DNA of 64,000 bases from Litoreibacter arenae DSM 19593 (GTDB lineage: Bacteria > Pseudomonadota > Alphaproteobacteria > Rhodobacterales > Rhodobacteraceae). The translations under genes and the position numbers were made by a program. Within the stretch, counting starts at the first letter, position 1. The number at the start of each line of letters is the position of its first letter. The notes beneath the pieces were generated by a model that was not told the DNA's origin, made no database searches, and worked only from the letters and a program-made list of their open reading frames with translations. Location: assembly GCF_000442275.2 (NCBI RefSeq), contig NZ_KE557314.1, forward strand, positions 527,085-591,084, read 5' to 3'. Of this stretch, positions 1 to 6,955 are shown piece after piece.

Positions 1-246
1 ATCACCGCCGAAGGCACCGTTCCCGCCACCCGACACCCGCGCCACCGCGATTGTCGGAGCGAAATAGTCCGCCAGGCCCTTGCGCTGCTTTTCGGTAGTG
101 GCATTCAACAGCCACATGAGCATGAAAAACGCCATCATCGCGGTCACGAAGTCAGCGTAAGCAACCTTCCACGCGCCGCCGTGATGCCCGCCACTGACGA
201 TCACCTTCTTGCGCTTTATGATGATGGGTCGGGCGTTGTCGCTCAT
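1..246 (-). CDS. motB: Flagellar motor stator protein MotB (N-terminal part only)
   Basis: MotB forms with MotA the proton-conducting stator of the flagellar motor in the inner membrane and anchors it to peptidoglycan. The 82 visible residues show the classic N-terminus: a basic cytoplasmic stretch (IIIKRKK), then a single membrane helix at about residues 28-50. Asp32 sits in YADFVTAMM, at the same place as the essential proton-binding Asp of characterised MotB proteins. The C-terminal OmpA-like domain lies beyond the window edge. The ATG at 246 is the natural start because the conserved N-terminus begins there. It reads in the same direction as the Lrp-type gene upstream, 76 nt away. Confidence 0.93.
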   Translation of the reverse strand, partial: MSDNARPIIIKRKKVIVSGGHHGGAWKVAYADFVTAMMAFFMLMWLLNATTEKQRKGLADYFAPTIAVARVSGGGNGAFGGD

Positions 247-322
247 CTCGGTCCTCGCAGAATCGTGGGACAAGATAAGCAGGGGCGACTGAAACCCCGG
301 TTAACAGATACAATTTTCGGGA

Positions 323-745
323 CTATCCCCGCGCGCGGTCAAGTAGCAGGGAGGTTTCACTGCCAGTCACACCGGAGACTTCGCGGACCTGCCGCAAGAC
401 GCGGTCGAAATCGGGAAGGCTTACGGTTTCGATCCGCGCGACCAGATCCCAAACACCATTTGTCGTATGCAGATCCACAATCTCTGGCATCCGCCGAAGC
501 TGTCTGACGACCGACGCCGTTTGCGCGCCTTTAACCTCAACCATCATCACGGCATGGATCAGATCATCCAGGCCAACCTGCCCCAACTCGATCGTGAAGC
601 GCCGGATTGTTCCATCCCGCCGCATCCGGTCCAGCCGGGTCTGAACGGTCATCCGGGACACGCCAAGCTGCCCCGCCAAAGTGGTGATCGAGGCGCGGCC
701 ATCCTGCTTGAGAAGTGCAATCAGCTGCTGGTCAGTATCGTCCAT
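323..745 (-). CDS. Lrp/AsnC family transcriptional regulator
   Basis: This is a 140-residue protein of the usual size for the family. It has an N-terminal winged helix-turn-helix (about residues 1-60, with LAGQLGVSRMTVQTRLDRM as the recognition segment) and a C-terminal RAM/AsnC ligand-binding fold that normally assembles into dimers and octamers. It is divergent from the arginase-ornithine cyclodeaminase pair, with a 132-nt AT-rich gap between. The likely role, by context, is amino-acid-responsive control of arginine/ornithine breakdown and of itself. The specific ligand is not visible from sequence. An inverted repeat in the gap (776-819) is a candidate operator. Confidence 0.94.
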   Translation of the reverse strand: MDDTDQQLIALLKQDGRASITTLAGQLGVSRMTVQTRLDRMRRDGTIRRFTIELGQVGLDDLIHAVMMVEVKGAQTASVVRQLRRMPEIVDLHTTNGVWDLVARIETVSLPDFDRVLRQVREVSGVTGSETSLLLDRARG

Positions 746-775
746 CTCGCTATCAACCTACCAATATGATTAACG

Positions 776-819
776 CACTATGTATATTGTAAATTAATAT
801 CATCAATTTTGCCATAGTG
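776..819. promoter_or_regulatory. Candidate operator between the Lrp-type gene and arginase
   Basis: The 132-nt gap is clearly AT-rich against its surroundings. It holds a perfect 7-bp inverted repeat, CACTATG (776-782) and CATAGTG (813-819), whose arms are separated by 30 bp of AT-rich sequence. Such spacing fits a regulator that wraps DNA as an oligomer, as Lrp/AsnC proteins do. A smaller pair, GATTG/CAATC, follows just downstream. The assignment to the adjacent regulator is inference. Confidence 0.4.
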
Positions 820-877
820 ATTGTCGCAAATGTCAATCGTACCACCTATCCTGAAACCAACATCACAGGAGAGATCA

Positions 878-1807
878 ATGACCTCGAAGACATGCACACT
901 CGTCGGCGCGCCCGTCCAGTCCGGCGCAAGTCAGCCCGGCTGTATCATGGGTCCGGATGCGTTTCGCACGGCCCGGCTGGCAGAAACCCTGGGTGAGCTT
1001 GGCCACAGCGTCAGCGATACAGGCAATGTCAGCGCGACCGACTTGCCGGATGTGAGCCACTCTAACGGGGCGATCCATGATCTGGCGCAGACAGTGGCGT
1101 GGGCGAAGGCACTGGAAAGCGCAGCGTTCGAGGCGGCGCAAAGTTCCGACATGCCGATCTTTCTGGGCGGCGATCACAGCCTGTCCATCGGCACCGTGCC
1201 AGGCATCGCGCGACATTGGGCAACGAAAGACCGCCCGTTATTTGTCCTGTGGCTGGACGCGCACCCCGACTTCCACACGCTGGAGACCACCTCCAGCGGC
1301 AACCTTCACGGTACGCCGGTTGCCTATTTCAGCGGGCTGCCGGGCTTCGAGGTTTATCCGCCGCTGGCAGCGCCCGTCGATCCGGCAAACCTGTGTATGC
1401 TCGGCATCCGCTCGGTCGATCCGGCAGAAAACGCCGCGCTGGCGGAACGTGAGGTGGATGTGAGCGACATGCGTGCGATTGACGAGCATGGCATCGCCGC
1501 CCCACTACGCGCGTTCCTTGAGCGGGTGCGCGAAGCGAACGGTGCGCTACACGTCTCGCTCGACGTGGACTTTCTGGAGCCATCCATCGCCCCCGCCGTC
1601 GGCACCACGGTGCCCGGCGGTGCCACGTTCCGCGAGGCGCATCTGGTGATGGAAATGCTGTGTGACAGCGGCCTCGTGACCTCGCTCGATATGGTAGAGC
1701 TGAACCCGTTTCTGGACGAGCGCGGCCGCACCGCCAGTCTGATGGTCGACCTGTGCGCAAGCCTGATGGGCCGCAAGGTTCTCGACCGCCCAACCCGGAG
1801 ATTCTGA
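878..1807 (+). CDS. rocF: Arginase (L-arginine to L-ornithine and urea)
   Basis: This is a 309-residue member of the ureohydrolase family. The binuclear manganese-site motifs are present in order: GGDHS (97-101, His100), DAHPD (127-131) and SLDVDF (Asp229 and Asp231), followed by a VELNP segment near the C-terminus. The ATG at 878 is chosen over upstream possibilities because AGGAGA lies 5 nt before it and the conserved TLVGAP start follows at once. The next gene, ornithine cyclodeaminase, begins 1 nt after the stop, so the pair converts arginine to proline. Substrate is inferred from this neighbour; agmatinase and formiminoglutamase share the fold. Confidence 0.92.
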   Translation: MTSKTCTLVGAPVQSGASQPGCIMGPDAFRTARLAETLGELGHSVSDTGNVSATDLPDVSHSNGAIHDLAQTVAWAKALESAAFEAAQSSDMPIFLGGDHSLSIGTVPGIARHWATKDRPLFVLWLDAHPDFHTLETTSSGNLHGTPVAYFSGLPGFEVYPPLAAPVDPANLCMLGIRSVDPAENAALAEREVDVSDMRAIDEHGIAAPLRAFLERVREANGALHVSLDVDFLEPSIAPAVGTTVPGGATFREAHLVMEMLCDSGLVTSLDMVELNPFLDERGRTASLMVDLCASLMGRKVLDRPTRRF

Positions 1808-1808
1808 T

Positions 1809-2855
1809 ATGACGACGCCATCCAAACTTGCCCTCGTCCCGTTCGTGTCGGTCGACAACATGATGAAGCTGGTCAACGCGATCGGCCCCGCCAAGATGAT
1901 CGCCGAGATCGCGGAGTATATCGAGGCCGACTTCAAACGCTGGGAGAAGTTCGACAAGACCCCCCGCGTCGCCGCGCACTCGGACGAAGGCGTGATAGAG
2001 TTGATGCCAACCTCCGACGGGGAAAGCTATGGCTTCAAATACGTCAACGGCCACCCCGCCAATATGGCGCGGGGGTTCCAGACGGTAACGGCGTTCGGCG
2101 TGCTGGCGCGGGTGGATAACGGCTATCCGGTGCTGCTGTCGGAAATGACGATACTGACGGCGCTGCGCACCGCGGCGACCTCAGCCTTGGTGGCGAAATA
2201 TCTGGCCCCTGAAGGCTCCAAGACCATGGCGATGATCGGCAATGGCGCACAATGCGAGTTTCAGGCGCTGGCGTTCCAGACGGTGTTGGGGATCGACACG
2301 GTGCGGCTCTATGACATCGACCGCGACGCAACCGAAAAGGCGGCGCGGAACCTTGCCTCGACGGGGCTGACAATCGTCAAATGCACCTCGCCCGAAGAGG
2401 CGGTGACCGGCGCGCAGATCATCACAACCTGCACCGCTGACAAGCAATACGCAACGATCCTGACCGACAACATGGTCGGCAGCGGGGTCCACATCAACGC
2501 CATCGGCGGCGACTGCCCCGGCAAGACGGAGTTGCACCGCGATATCCTGCTGCGCTCCGACATCTTCGTGGAATATCCGCCGCAGACACGGGTGGAGGGC
2601 GAGATACAGCAGCTTGCCCCCGACCACGCGGTTACCGAAATGTGGCGCGTGATGACGGGTCAGGCGCAAGGGCGGCGCGACGCCCGCCAGATCACGCTGT
2701 TCGACAGTGTTGGCTTTGCGACCGAGGATTTCTCGGCCCTGCGCTATATCCGCGACCAATTGAAGGACCACGATACGTATGTCGAGCTGGACATGCTCGC
2801 CGACCCCGACGACCCGCGCGACTTGTTCGGCATGGTCGCACGGGCGGCCGGTTAG
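1809..2855 (+). CDS. ocd: Ornithine cyclodeaminase
   Basis: The enzyme deaminates L-ornithine to L-proline and ammonia with tightly bound NAD. The 348-residue protein belongs to the OCD/mu-crystallin family. It carries a Rossmann segment with GNGAQCEFQ for NAD, and the long form typical of true ornithine cyclodeaminases, with an N-terminal DNMMKL segment and a C-terminal DLFGM ending. It starts one base after the arginase stop, so translation is probably coupled. Together they give an arginine-to-proline route under the divergent Lrp/AsnC regulator. Confidence 0.93.
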   Translation: MTTPSKLALVPFVSVDNMMKLVNAIGPAKMIAEIAEYIEADFKRWEKFDKTPRVAAHSDEGVIELMPTSDGESYGFKYVNGHPANMARGFQTVTAFGVLARVDNGYPVLLSEMTILTALRTAATSALVAKYLAPEGSKTMAMIGNGAQCEFQALAFQTVLGIDTVRLYDIDRDATEKAARNLASTGLTIVKCTSPEEAVTGAQIITTCTADKQYATILTDNMVGSGVHINAIGGDCPGKTELHRDILLRSDIFVEYPPQTRVEGEIQQLAPDHAVTEMWRVMTGQAQGRRDARQITLFDSVGFATEDFSALRYIRDQLKDHDTYVELDMLADPDDPRDLFGMVARAAG

Positions 2856-2904
2856 GGCGCATTTGGGCTTGCTCCGCCCGGGATCCTTCGCCATCTTGCC
2901 CCTG

Positions 2905-3045
2905 TTCTCAGGGCGGGGCGGAATTCCCCACCGGCGGTAAGCGGATCACTCCGTAAGCCCGCGAGCGCCTTCGCGTTAGTGAAGGGTCAGCAGATCAGGT
3001 GCAACTCCTGAGCCGACGGTCATAGTCCGGATGAAAGAGAACGAG
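2905..3045 (+). promoter_or_regulatory. FMN riboswitch (RFN element)
   Basis: The conserved blocks of the RFN aptamer are readable in order: GGGGCGG..AATTCCCCACCGGCGGT at the 5' side, then AGCCCGCGAGCG, then GGTCAGCAGATCAGGTG, and finally CCGACGGTCATAGTCCGGATG with the AAAGAGAACGA end. This is the FMN-binding junction. The ribH gene starts about 70 nt further on, behind a strong AAAGGAGAG site. No clear rho-independent terminator was seen in between, so control of translation start is more likely; that is inference. Confidence 0.93.
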
Positions 3046-3117
3046 CGGTTTGTCCCTTGGGGCAGAGCGCCCGTGATCGCCTTGGGTGACGTGTCTGTTG
3101 CAAAAGGAGAGATCACC

Positions 3118-3552
3118 ATGACACCCACCCGATACGCGTTCGTCAAAGCCAACTGGCACTCGGAGATTGTCTCCCGCGCCTTGGACGGTTTCTGCGAATT
3201 GATCCCACAAGCGCAGGTGGACGTGTTCAACGTCCCCGGCGCGTTTGAAATGCCGCTCTTGGCCCGCGATCTGGCGGCGTCCGGACGCTACGGTGCCGTG
3301 GCCTGCGCCGCGCTAGTCGTGGATGGCGGCATCTACCGCCACGACTTCGTGGCCCAATCGGTCGTTGACGGGTTGATGCGGGCCGGCATGGATACCGGCG
3401 TGCCGGTCCTGTCAGTGTCCCTGACCCCGCACCATTTTCAGGAGACCGAGCACCACATGGCCATCTACCGCGACCACTTCGTCACCAAAGGCCGCGAGGC
3501 GGCGCAAGCCGCGCTTATGATCGGCAAAACGCGTGCGGCGCTGGCGGCTTAG
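3118..3552 (+). CDS. ribH: 6,7-dimethyl-8-ribityllumazine synthase, RibH2 type
   Basis: Lumazine synthase makes the direct precursor of riboflavin from ribityl-aminouracil and dihydroxybutanone phosphate. The 144-residue protein shows WHSEIV, the VPGAFEMPL substrate loop, and HHFQETEHH. These resemble the RibH2 (type II, decameric) enzymes of Brucella and Mesorhizobium rather than the icosahedral RibH1. The ATG at 3118 is preceded by AAAGGAGAG. It stands alone, away from other rib genes, behind an FMN riboswitch, which is how ribH2 is placed in those relatives. Its stop overlaps the convergent SDR gene by 4 nt. Confidence 0.9.
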   Translation: MTPTRYAFVKANWHSEIVSRALDGFCELIPQAQVDVFNVPGAFEMPLLARDLAASGRYGAVACAALVVDGGIYRHDFVAQSVVDGLMRAGMDTGVPVLSVSLTPHHFQETEHHMAIYRDHFVTKGREAAQAALMIGKTRAALAA

Positions 3553-4313
3553 GCCAGCTTTTGCGTGTCCCCGCAGACCGAGATCGCCTGCCCGGAAATT
3601 GTCCGCCCCCGCGTTGAAGCAAGGAACAGGCACTGGTCCGCGATTTGCTGCGGGGTGACATAATCCTTGATCGACACATGCGAAAACGCCTCTGCCTCGG
3701 TGGCCTCATAGGTCTGGCCAAGCCGTTGGGCCTTGGCCTCCAGCACGCGGCGCTGGCGGTCGCCTGCGACCAATCCCGGCAGGATCGCGTTGGCGCGGAT
3801 GCCGTGGGGGCCAAGCTCCAGCGCCAGTGATTTTGTGAAGCCGATCACACCCCATTTGGCGGCAGCGTAGGGACTTCGCAGCGCAAAGCCGACACGCCCC
3901 GCCAGCGAAGACAGGTTGATGATCGAGCCATTGGCGCTGGCTTTCAATGCCTCCACCGCGCAGCGCGTCGTGTTGAATTGTGAGGTCAGGCAGACGGTCA
4001 GCGTGTCGTCCCAGCCATCCGGTGGGATGTCCTCCACCGCGCCCGTCGGCCCCGCAATCCCTGCGTTGTTCACAAGGCAGTCCAGCCCGCCCATGTCGCT
4101 GATCGCATTCGCCATGAACCGGCTCACCGCGTCGCGGTCGGAGACGTCGACTTGCGCAGTGGTCATGCCCTTAACCGTGGCCAAAGCCTCCGCATCAATG
4201 TCGCACACCGTCACCACTGCACCTTCGTCGCGGAAGCCTTCCGAAATGGCACGGCCAATCCCACTGGCCCCCGCGGTGACGATCACGCGGTGACCTCTCA
4301 AACCCAAATCCAT
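3549..4313 (-). CDS. SDR family NAD(P)-dependent oxidoreductase
   Basis: This is a classical short-chain dehydrogenase of 254 residues. It has the cofactor loop near residue 14 (TAGASGIG), the NNAG motif, the catalytic Ser in INLSS and the YAAAK pair. The cofactor loop reads T-A where the family usually has T-G, a mild departure. Substrate is unknown. It is divergent from a beta-keto acid cleavage enzyme with only 58 nt between starts, so the two probably share a control region. A dehydrogenase producing the beta-keto acid cleaved by that neighbour is a reasonable inference. Confidence 0.88.
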   Translation of the reverse strand: MDLGLRGHRVIVTAGASGIGRAISEGFRDEGAVVTVCDIDAEALATVKGMTTAQVDVSDRDAVSRFMANAISDMGGLDCLVNNAGIAGPTGAVEDIPPDGWDDTLTVCLTSQFNTTRCAVEALKASANGSIINLSSLAGRVGFALRSPYAAAKWGVIGFTKSLALELGPHGIRANAILPGLVAGDRQRRVLEAKAQRLGQTYEATEAEAFSHVSIKDYVTPQQIADQCLFLASTRGRTISGQAISVCGDTQKLA

Positions 4314-4371
4314 AGTGACCCCTTCCCTGAATCCCGATCCTCAGACAGTATCAGCGAAAAGGAGACCCGCA

Positions 4372-5295
4372 ATGCCCGATCCCGTCATCGTCACCGCCGC
4401 CATCACCGGAGCTATCCACACGCCGACCATGTCGGACGCCCTGCCCGTCACGCCGGAGCAGATCGTGGACGCCGCCGTGGGTGCGGCAGAGGCCGGAGCC
4501 GCCATCGTCCACCTGCACGCTCGCAATCCCGAAAACGGCGCGCCCGACCAGAGCGCCGAAGCGTTCGAGCCGATCCTTGGCGCGATCAAGACGCGGTCGG
4601 ACGTGGTCATCAATATCACCACCGGCGGCGCGCCCACGATGACCGTTGCCGAGCGGGTGCGCCCCGCGCAGCATTGGCAGCCGGAGCTTGCCTCGCTCAA
4701 CATGGGGTCGATGAATTTCGGGCTGTTCGGGATGCTGGGGCGCTTCCCTGACCTGAAGCATCAGTGGGAAAAGGACTATCTGGGCAACCGTGACATCATT
4801 TTCCGCAACACCTTCCAAGACATCAGTTTCGTCCTCGACACCCTGCGCGACAGCGGCACGCGGTTCGAGTTCGAATGCTACGACACCGCCCACCTCTATA
4901 ACCTCGCCTATTTCCGCGATGCAGGCAAAGTCGAAGGCCCGTTGCTGATCCAAACCGTGTTCGGCTTGCTGGGCGGCATCGGCGCGCATCCCGACGATGT
5001 GGCGCATATGAAGCGCACGGCGGATAGGCTGTTTGGCGATGACTACGTCTGGTCGGTGCTGGGCGCCGGACGGCACCAGATGTCGCTGGCGGCAATTTCC
5101 GCAGCGCAAGGCGGCAATGTCAGGGTCGGTCTGGAGGATTCGCTGTGGCTGGAGAAAGGCGTGATGGCGCCGTCCAGCGCGGCGCAGGTCGCCCGCGCGA
5201 AGGAAATAATCGAAGGCGTGGGCCGACGCCTCGCCACACCGGACGAGGCGCGGGCAAGGCTGGCGCTGAAAGGCGGCGACCAAACCGCGTTCTAG
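4372..5295 (+). CDS. Beta-keto acid cleavage enzyme (BKACE, DUF849 family)
   Basis: BKACE enzymes condense a beta-keto acid with acetyl-CoA to give acetoacetate and a new CoA ester, using zinc. The 307-residue protein has the HLH zinc pair (His47, His49), the SLNMGSMNFG segment, EFECYDTAHLYN, and a C-terminal VGLEDS motif. The ATG at 4372 follows AAGGAGA with good spacing. The family covers substrates such as 3-keto-5-aminohexanoate and dehydrocarnitine, and the true one cannot be read here. Its 3' end overlaps the FAD oxidoreductase by 4 nt in a convergent arrangement. Confidence 0.9.
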   Translation: MPDPVIVTAAITGAIHTPTMSDALPVTPEQIVDAAVGAAEAGAAIVHLHARNPENGAPDQSAEAFEPILGAIKTRSDVVINITTGGAPTMTVAERVRPAQHWQPELASLNMGSMNFGLFGMLGRFPDLKHQWEKDYLGNRDIIFRNTFQDISFVLDTLRDSGTRFEFECYDTAHLYNLAYFRDAGKVEGPLLIQTVFGLLGGIGAHPDDVAHMKRTADRLFGDDYVWSVLGAGRHQMSLAAISAAQGGNVRVGLEDSLWLEKGVMAPSSAAQVARAKEIIEGVGRRLATPDEARARLALKGGDQTAF

Positions 5296-6491
5296 ATCAC
5301 CGCCCGCTCGACAAAGCTCTCCCGCGCTATAATCCGCTCGACTCCAAAGGGCGACAGGTCCAGCGAGCGGTATTCACCATAGACGACCCACTCCGCCACG
5401 CCGCGCCCGATGGCAGGGCTTTGCTGGAGGCCGTGGCCGGAGAAGCCGTTGACGAACACAAAGTTCTCCAACTCGGGCGACGGGCCGACAATCGCGTTCT
5501 GGTCGAAGGCGTTGTAGGCGTAATGCCCGACCCACGAGTTCACCAGCTTTACCGACTCGAAGGCAGGCACGCGGGTCGCTACGGCGGGCCAGACCTTGTT
5601 CTCCCAGATCGAATGATCCTCGACAAAATCGTCATAGGCTACGGCAGGATCGTCGTCCGGCGGGCAGCCCGCCATGTAGTATTTCCCGTCGCTGCGCATA
5701 TGCACACCGCTCGGATCGATGGTCAGCGGCAGGTCGCGGTCCAGCGGCGTCTTGGCGTCAAAAATGAAGGTGTAGCGCTTGCGCGGCTCGACCGGAATAT
5801 CCAGCCCCGCCATCTGCGCCGTAAGCGCCGCACGAGGGCCGGAACAGTTCACCAAGGTGCCGCAAGAGATGGTCTCTCCCGACGCCAGCGTGACGCTTTC
5901 GACCCTGTCGCCGGCACTGTTACGGGTGATGCCGCGCACCTCGTTATGAACGTACTCGGCCCCCTGAGTGCGGGCCTTGCGCCTCCACCAGTCGAAGATG
6001 GTGCCGCCGTCGAAATAGCCTTCGTTGATCAGGTTGTGATTGCCGCCGATGATGTCGTCGAGGTTGTAAAACGGATACGCCGCCTTGATCTCGTCTGCCG
6101 TCATATACTTGGTGCCCGCGCCAAGGCGCTGCTGTATCTGCTGGCTTTCCCGCAAGGTCTGCGCGAAGGCCTCATTGTCGGCCAGATACATATAGCCATA
6201 GCTTTGCAACACGATCTTGGGCGCGGCGTCGTCTTGCATGAACTCCTTGAAGCCGTGGATAAACTCCGCCCCGAACTGGGAAATCTTGATATTCACCTCT
6301 GCCGAGAACTGCTGCCGGATGCAGCTGTTCGTGTGCGAGGTCGAGGCAAACTCGTAGGTCGGGTCACGTTCCACCACAAGGGTCGAGCCGTCAAAATCCG
6401 GGTTTCGTGACAGCCACCACGCGACCGAGGAGCCGTAAATCGCCCCGCCGACAATCACCACGTCGTAGCTTGCTTTCAAAGGTGCCTGCAT
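5292..6491 (-). CDS. FAD-dependent oxidoreductase (DadA/glycine oxidase-like fold)
   Basis: The 399-residue flavoprotein begins with an FAD-binding beta-alpha-beta unit (VVIVGGAIYG, near residue 10) and an Arg-Glu ribose contact segment (VVERD). It ends with the GFSGHGLQQSPAIG motif that closes the FAD site in the DAO superfamily. It resembles FOXRED1-like and sarcosine/dimethylglycine dehydrogenase-like proteins, so an amine or amino acid donor is likely, but the substrate is not evident. The ATG at 6491 is preceded by GGAGGA. It may work with the neighbouring SDR and BKACE genes; that link is only positional. Confidence 0.87.
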   Translation of the reverse strand: MQAPLKASYDVVIVGGAIYGSSVAWWLSRNPDFDGSTLVVERDPTYEFASTSHTNSCIRQQFSAEVNIKISQFGAEFIHGFKEFMQDDAAPKIVLQSYGYMYLADNEAFAQTLRESQQIQQRLGAGTKYMTADEIKAAYPFYNLDDIIGGNHNLINEGYFDGGTIFDWWRRKARTQGAEYVHNEVRGITRNSAGDRVESVTLASGETISCGTLVNCSGPRAALTAQMAGLDIPVEPRKRYTFIFDAKTPLDRDLPLTIDPSGVHMRSDGKYYMAGCPPDDDPAVAYDDFVEDHSIWENKVWPAVATRVPAFESVKLVNSWVGHYAYNAFDQNAIVGPSPELENFVFVNGFSGHGLQQSPAIGRGVAEWVVYGEYRSLDLSPFGVERIIARESFVERAVI

Positions 6492-6562
6492 GATCCTGTC
6501 CTCCTCCCCCTGTAATTCGGGCATCAGACATATCGGAACGTGGTTTGGCAATAGCTTGCGAG

Positions 6563-6955
6563 CTATCCCCTCGGCTTGCTTAACCCTGTGAGGATCGGGC
6601 AGTCGGGCCGCCCGTCGCCTGCGCAATCGCGCACCAGCCCCGCGAGTGTGTCGCGCATGGCTTTCAGGTCGGCAATCTTGCGGTCAATCTCGTCCAGATG
6701 CTCCCCTGCAATCTGCTTGACGTCAGCGCTGGCCCGCGACTGGTCTTCCCAAAGCGCCAGCAGGGCGCGGCAGTCTTCAATGCTAAACCCGAGCGCCCGT
6801 GCGCGGCTCAGAAATGTCAGCTTGTGCAGGTCAGCCTCGCTGAACGCACGGTAGCCGTTGGCATCGCGGGCGGGGCGGATCAGCTTGATGTCCTCATAGT
6901 AACGGATCGTTTTGGCGGGCAGTCCCGACCGGTCTGCGACGTGTCCGATGTTCAT
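6563..6955 (-). CDS. cueR: Cu(I)-responsive MerR-type regulator CueR
   Basis: CueR senses Cu(I) and twists an over-long promoter spacer to switch on copper export. The 130-residue protein has an N-terminal MerR helix-turn-helix (MNIGHVADRSGLPAKTIRYY) and a dimerisation helix. Its metal loop has two cysteines, Cys111 and Cys119, in CAGDGRPDCPIL, essentially the CueR signature (Cys112 and Cys120 in E. coli). The start codon follows directly after the copA stop at 6956, so it is the second gene of a copA-cueR operon. Confidence 0.94.
   Translation of the reverse strand: MNIGHVADRSGLPAKTIRYYEDIKLIRPARDANGYRAFSEADLHKLTFLSRARALGFSIEDCRALLALWEDQSRASADVKQIAGEHLDEIDRKIADLKAMRDTLAGLVRDCAGDGRPDCPILTGLSKPRG

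Noticed and set aside
5145-6410. 421-codon plus-strand frame opposite the FAD oxidoreductase
   Set aside because: It mirrors a gene with complete FAD motifs and shows no domain or codon bias of its own.
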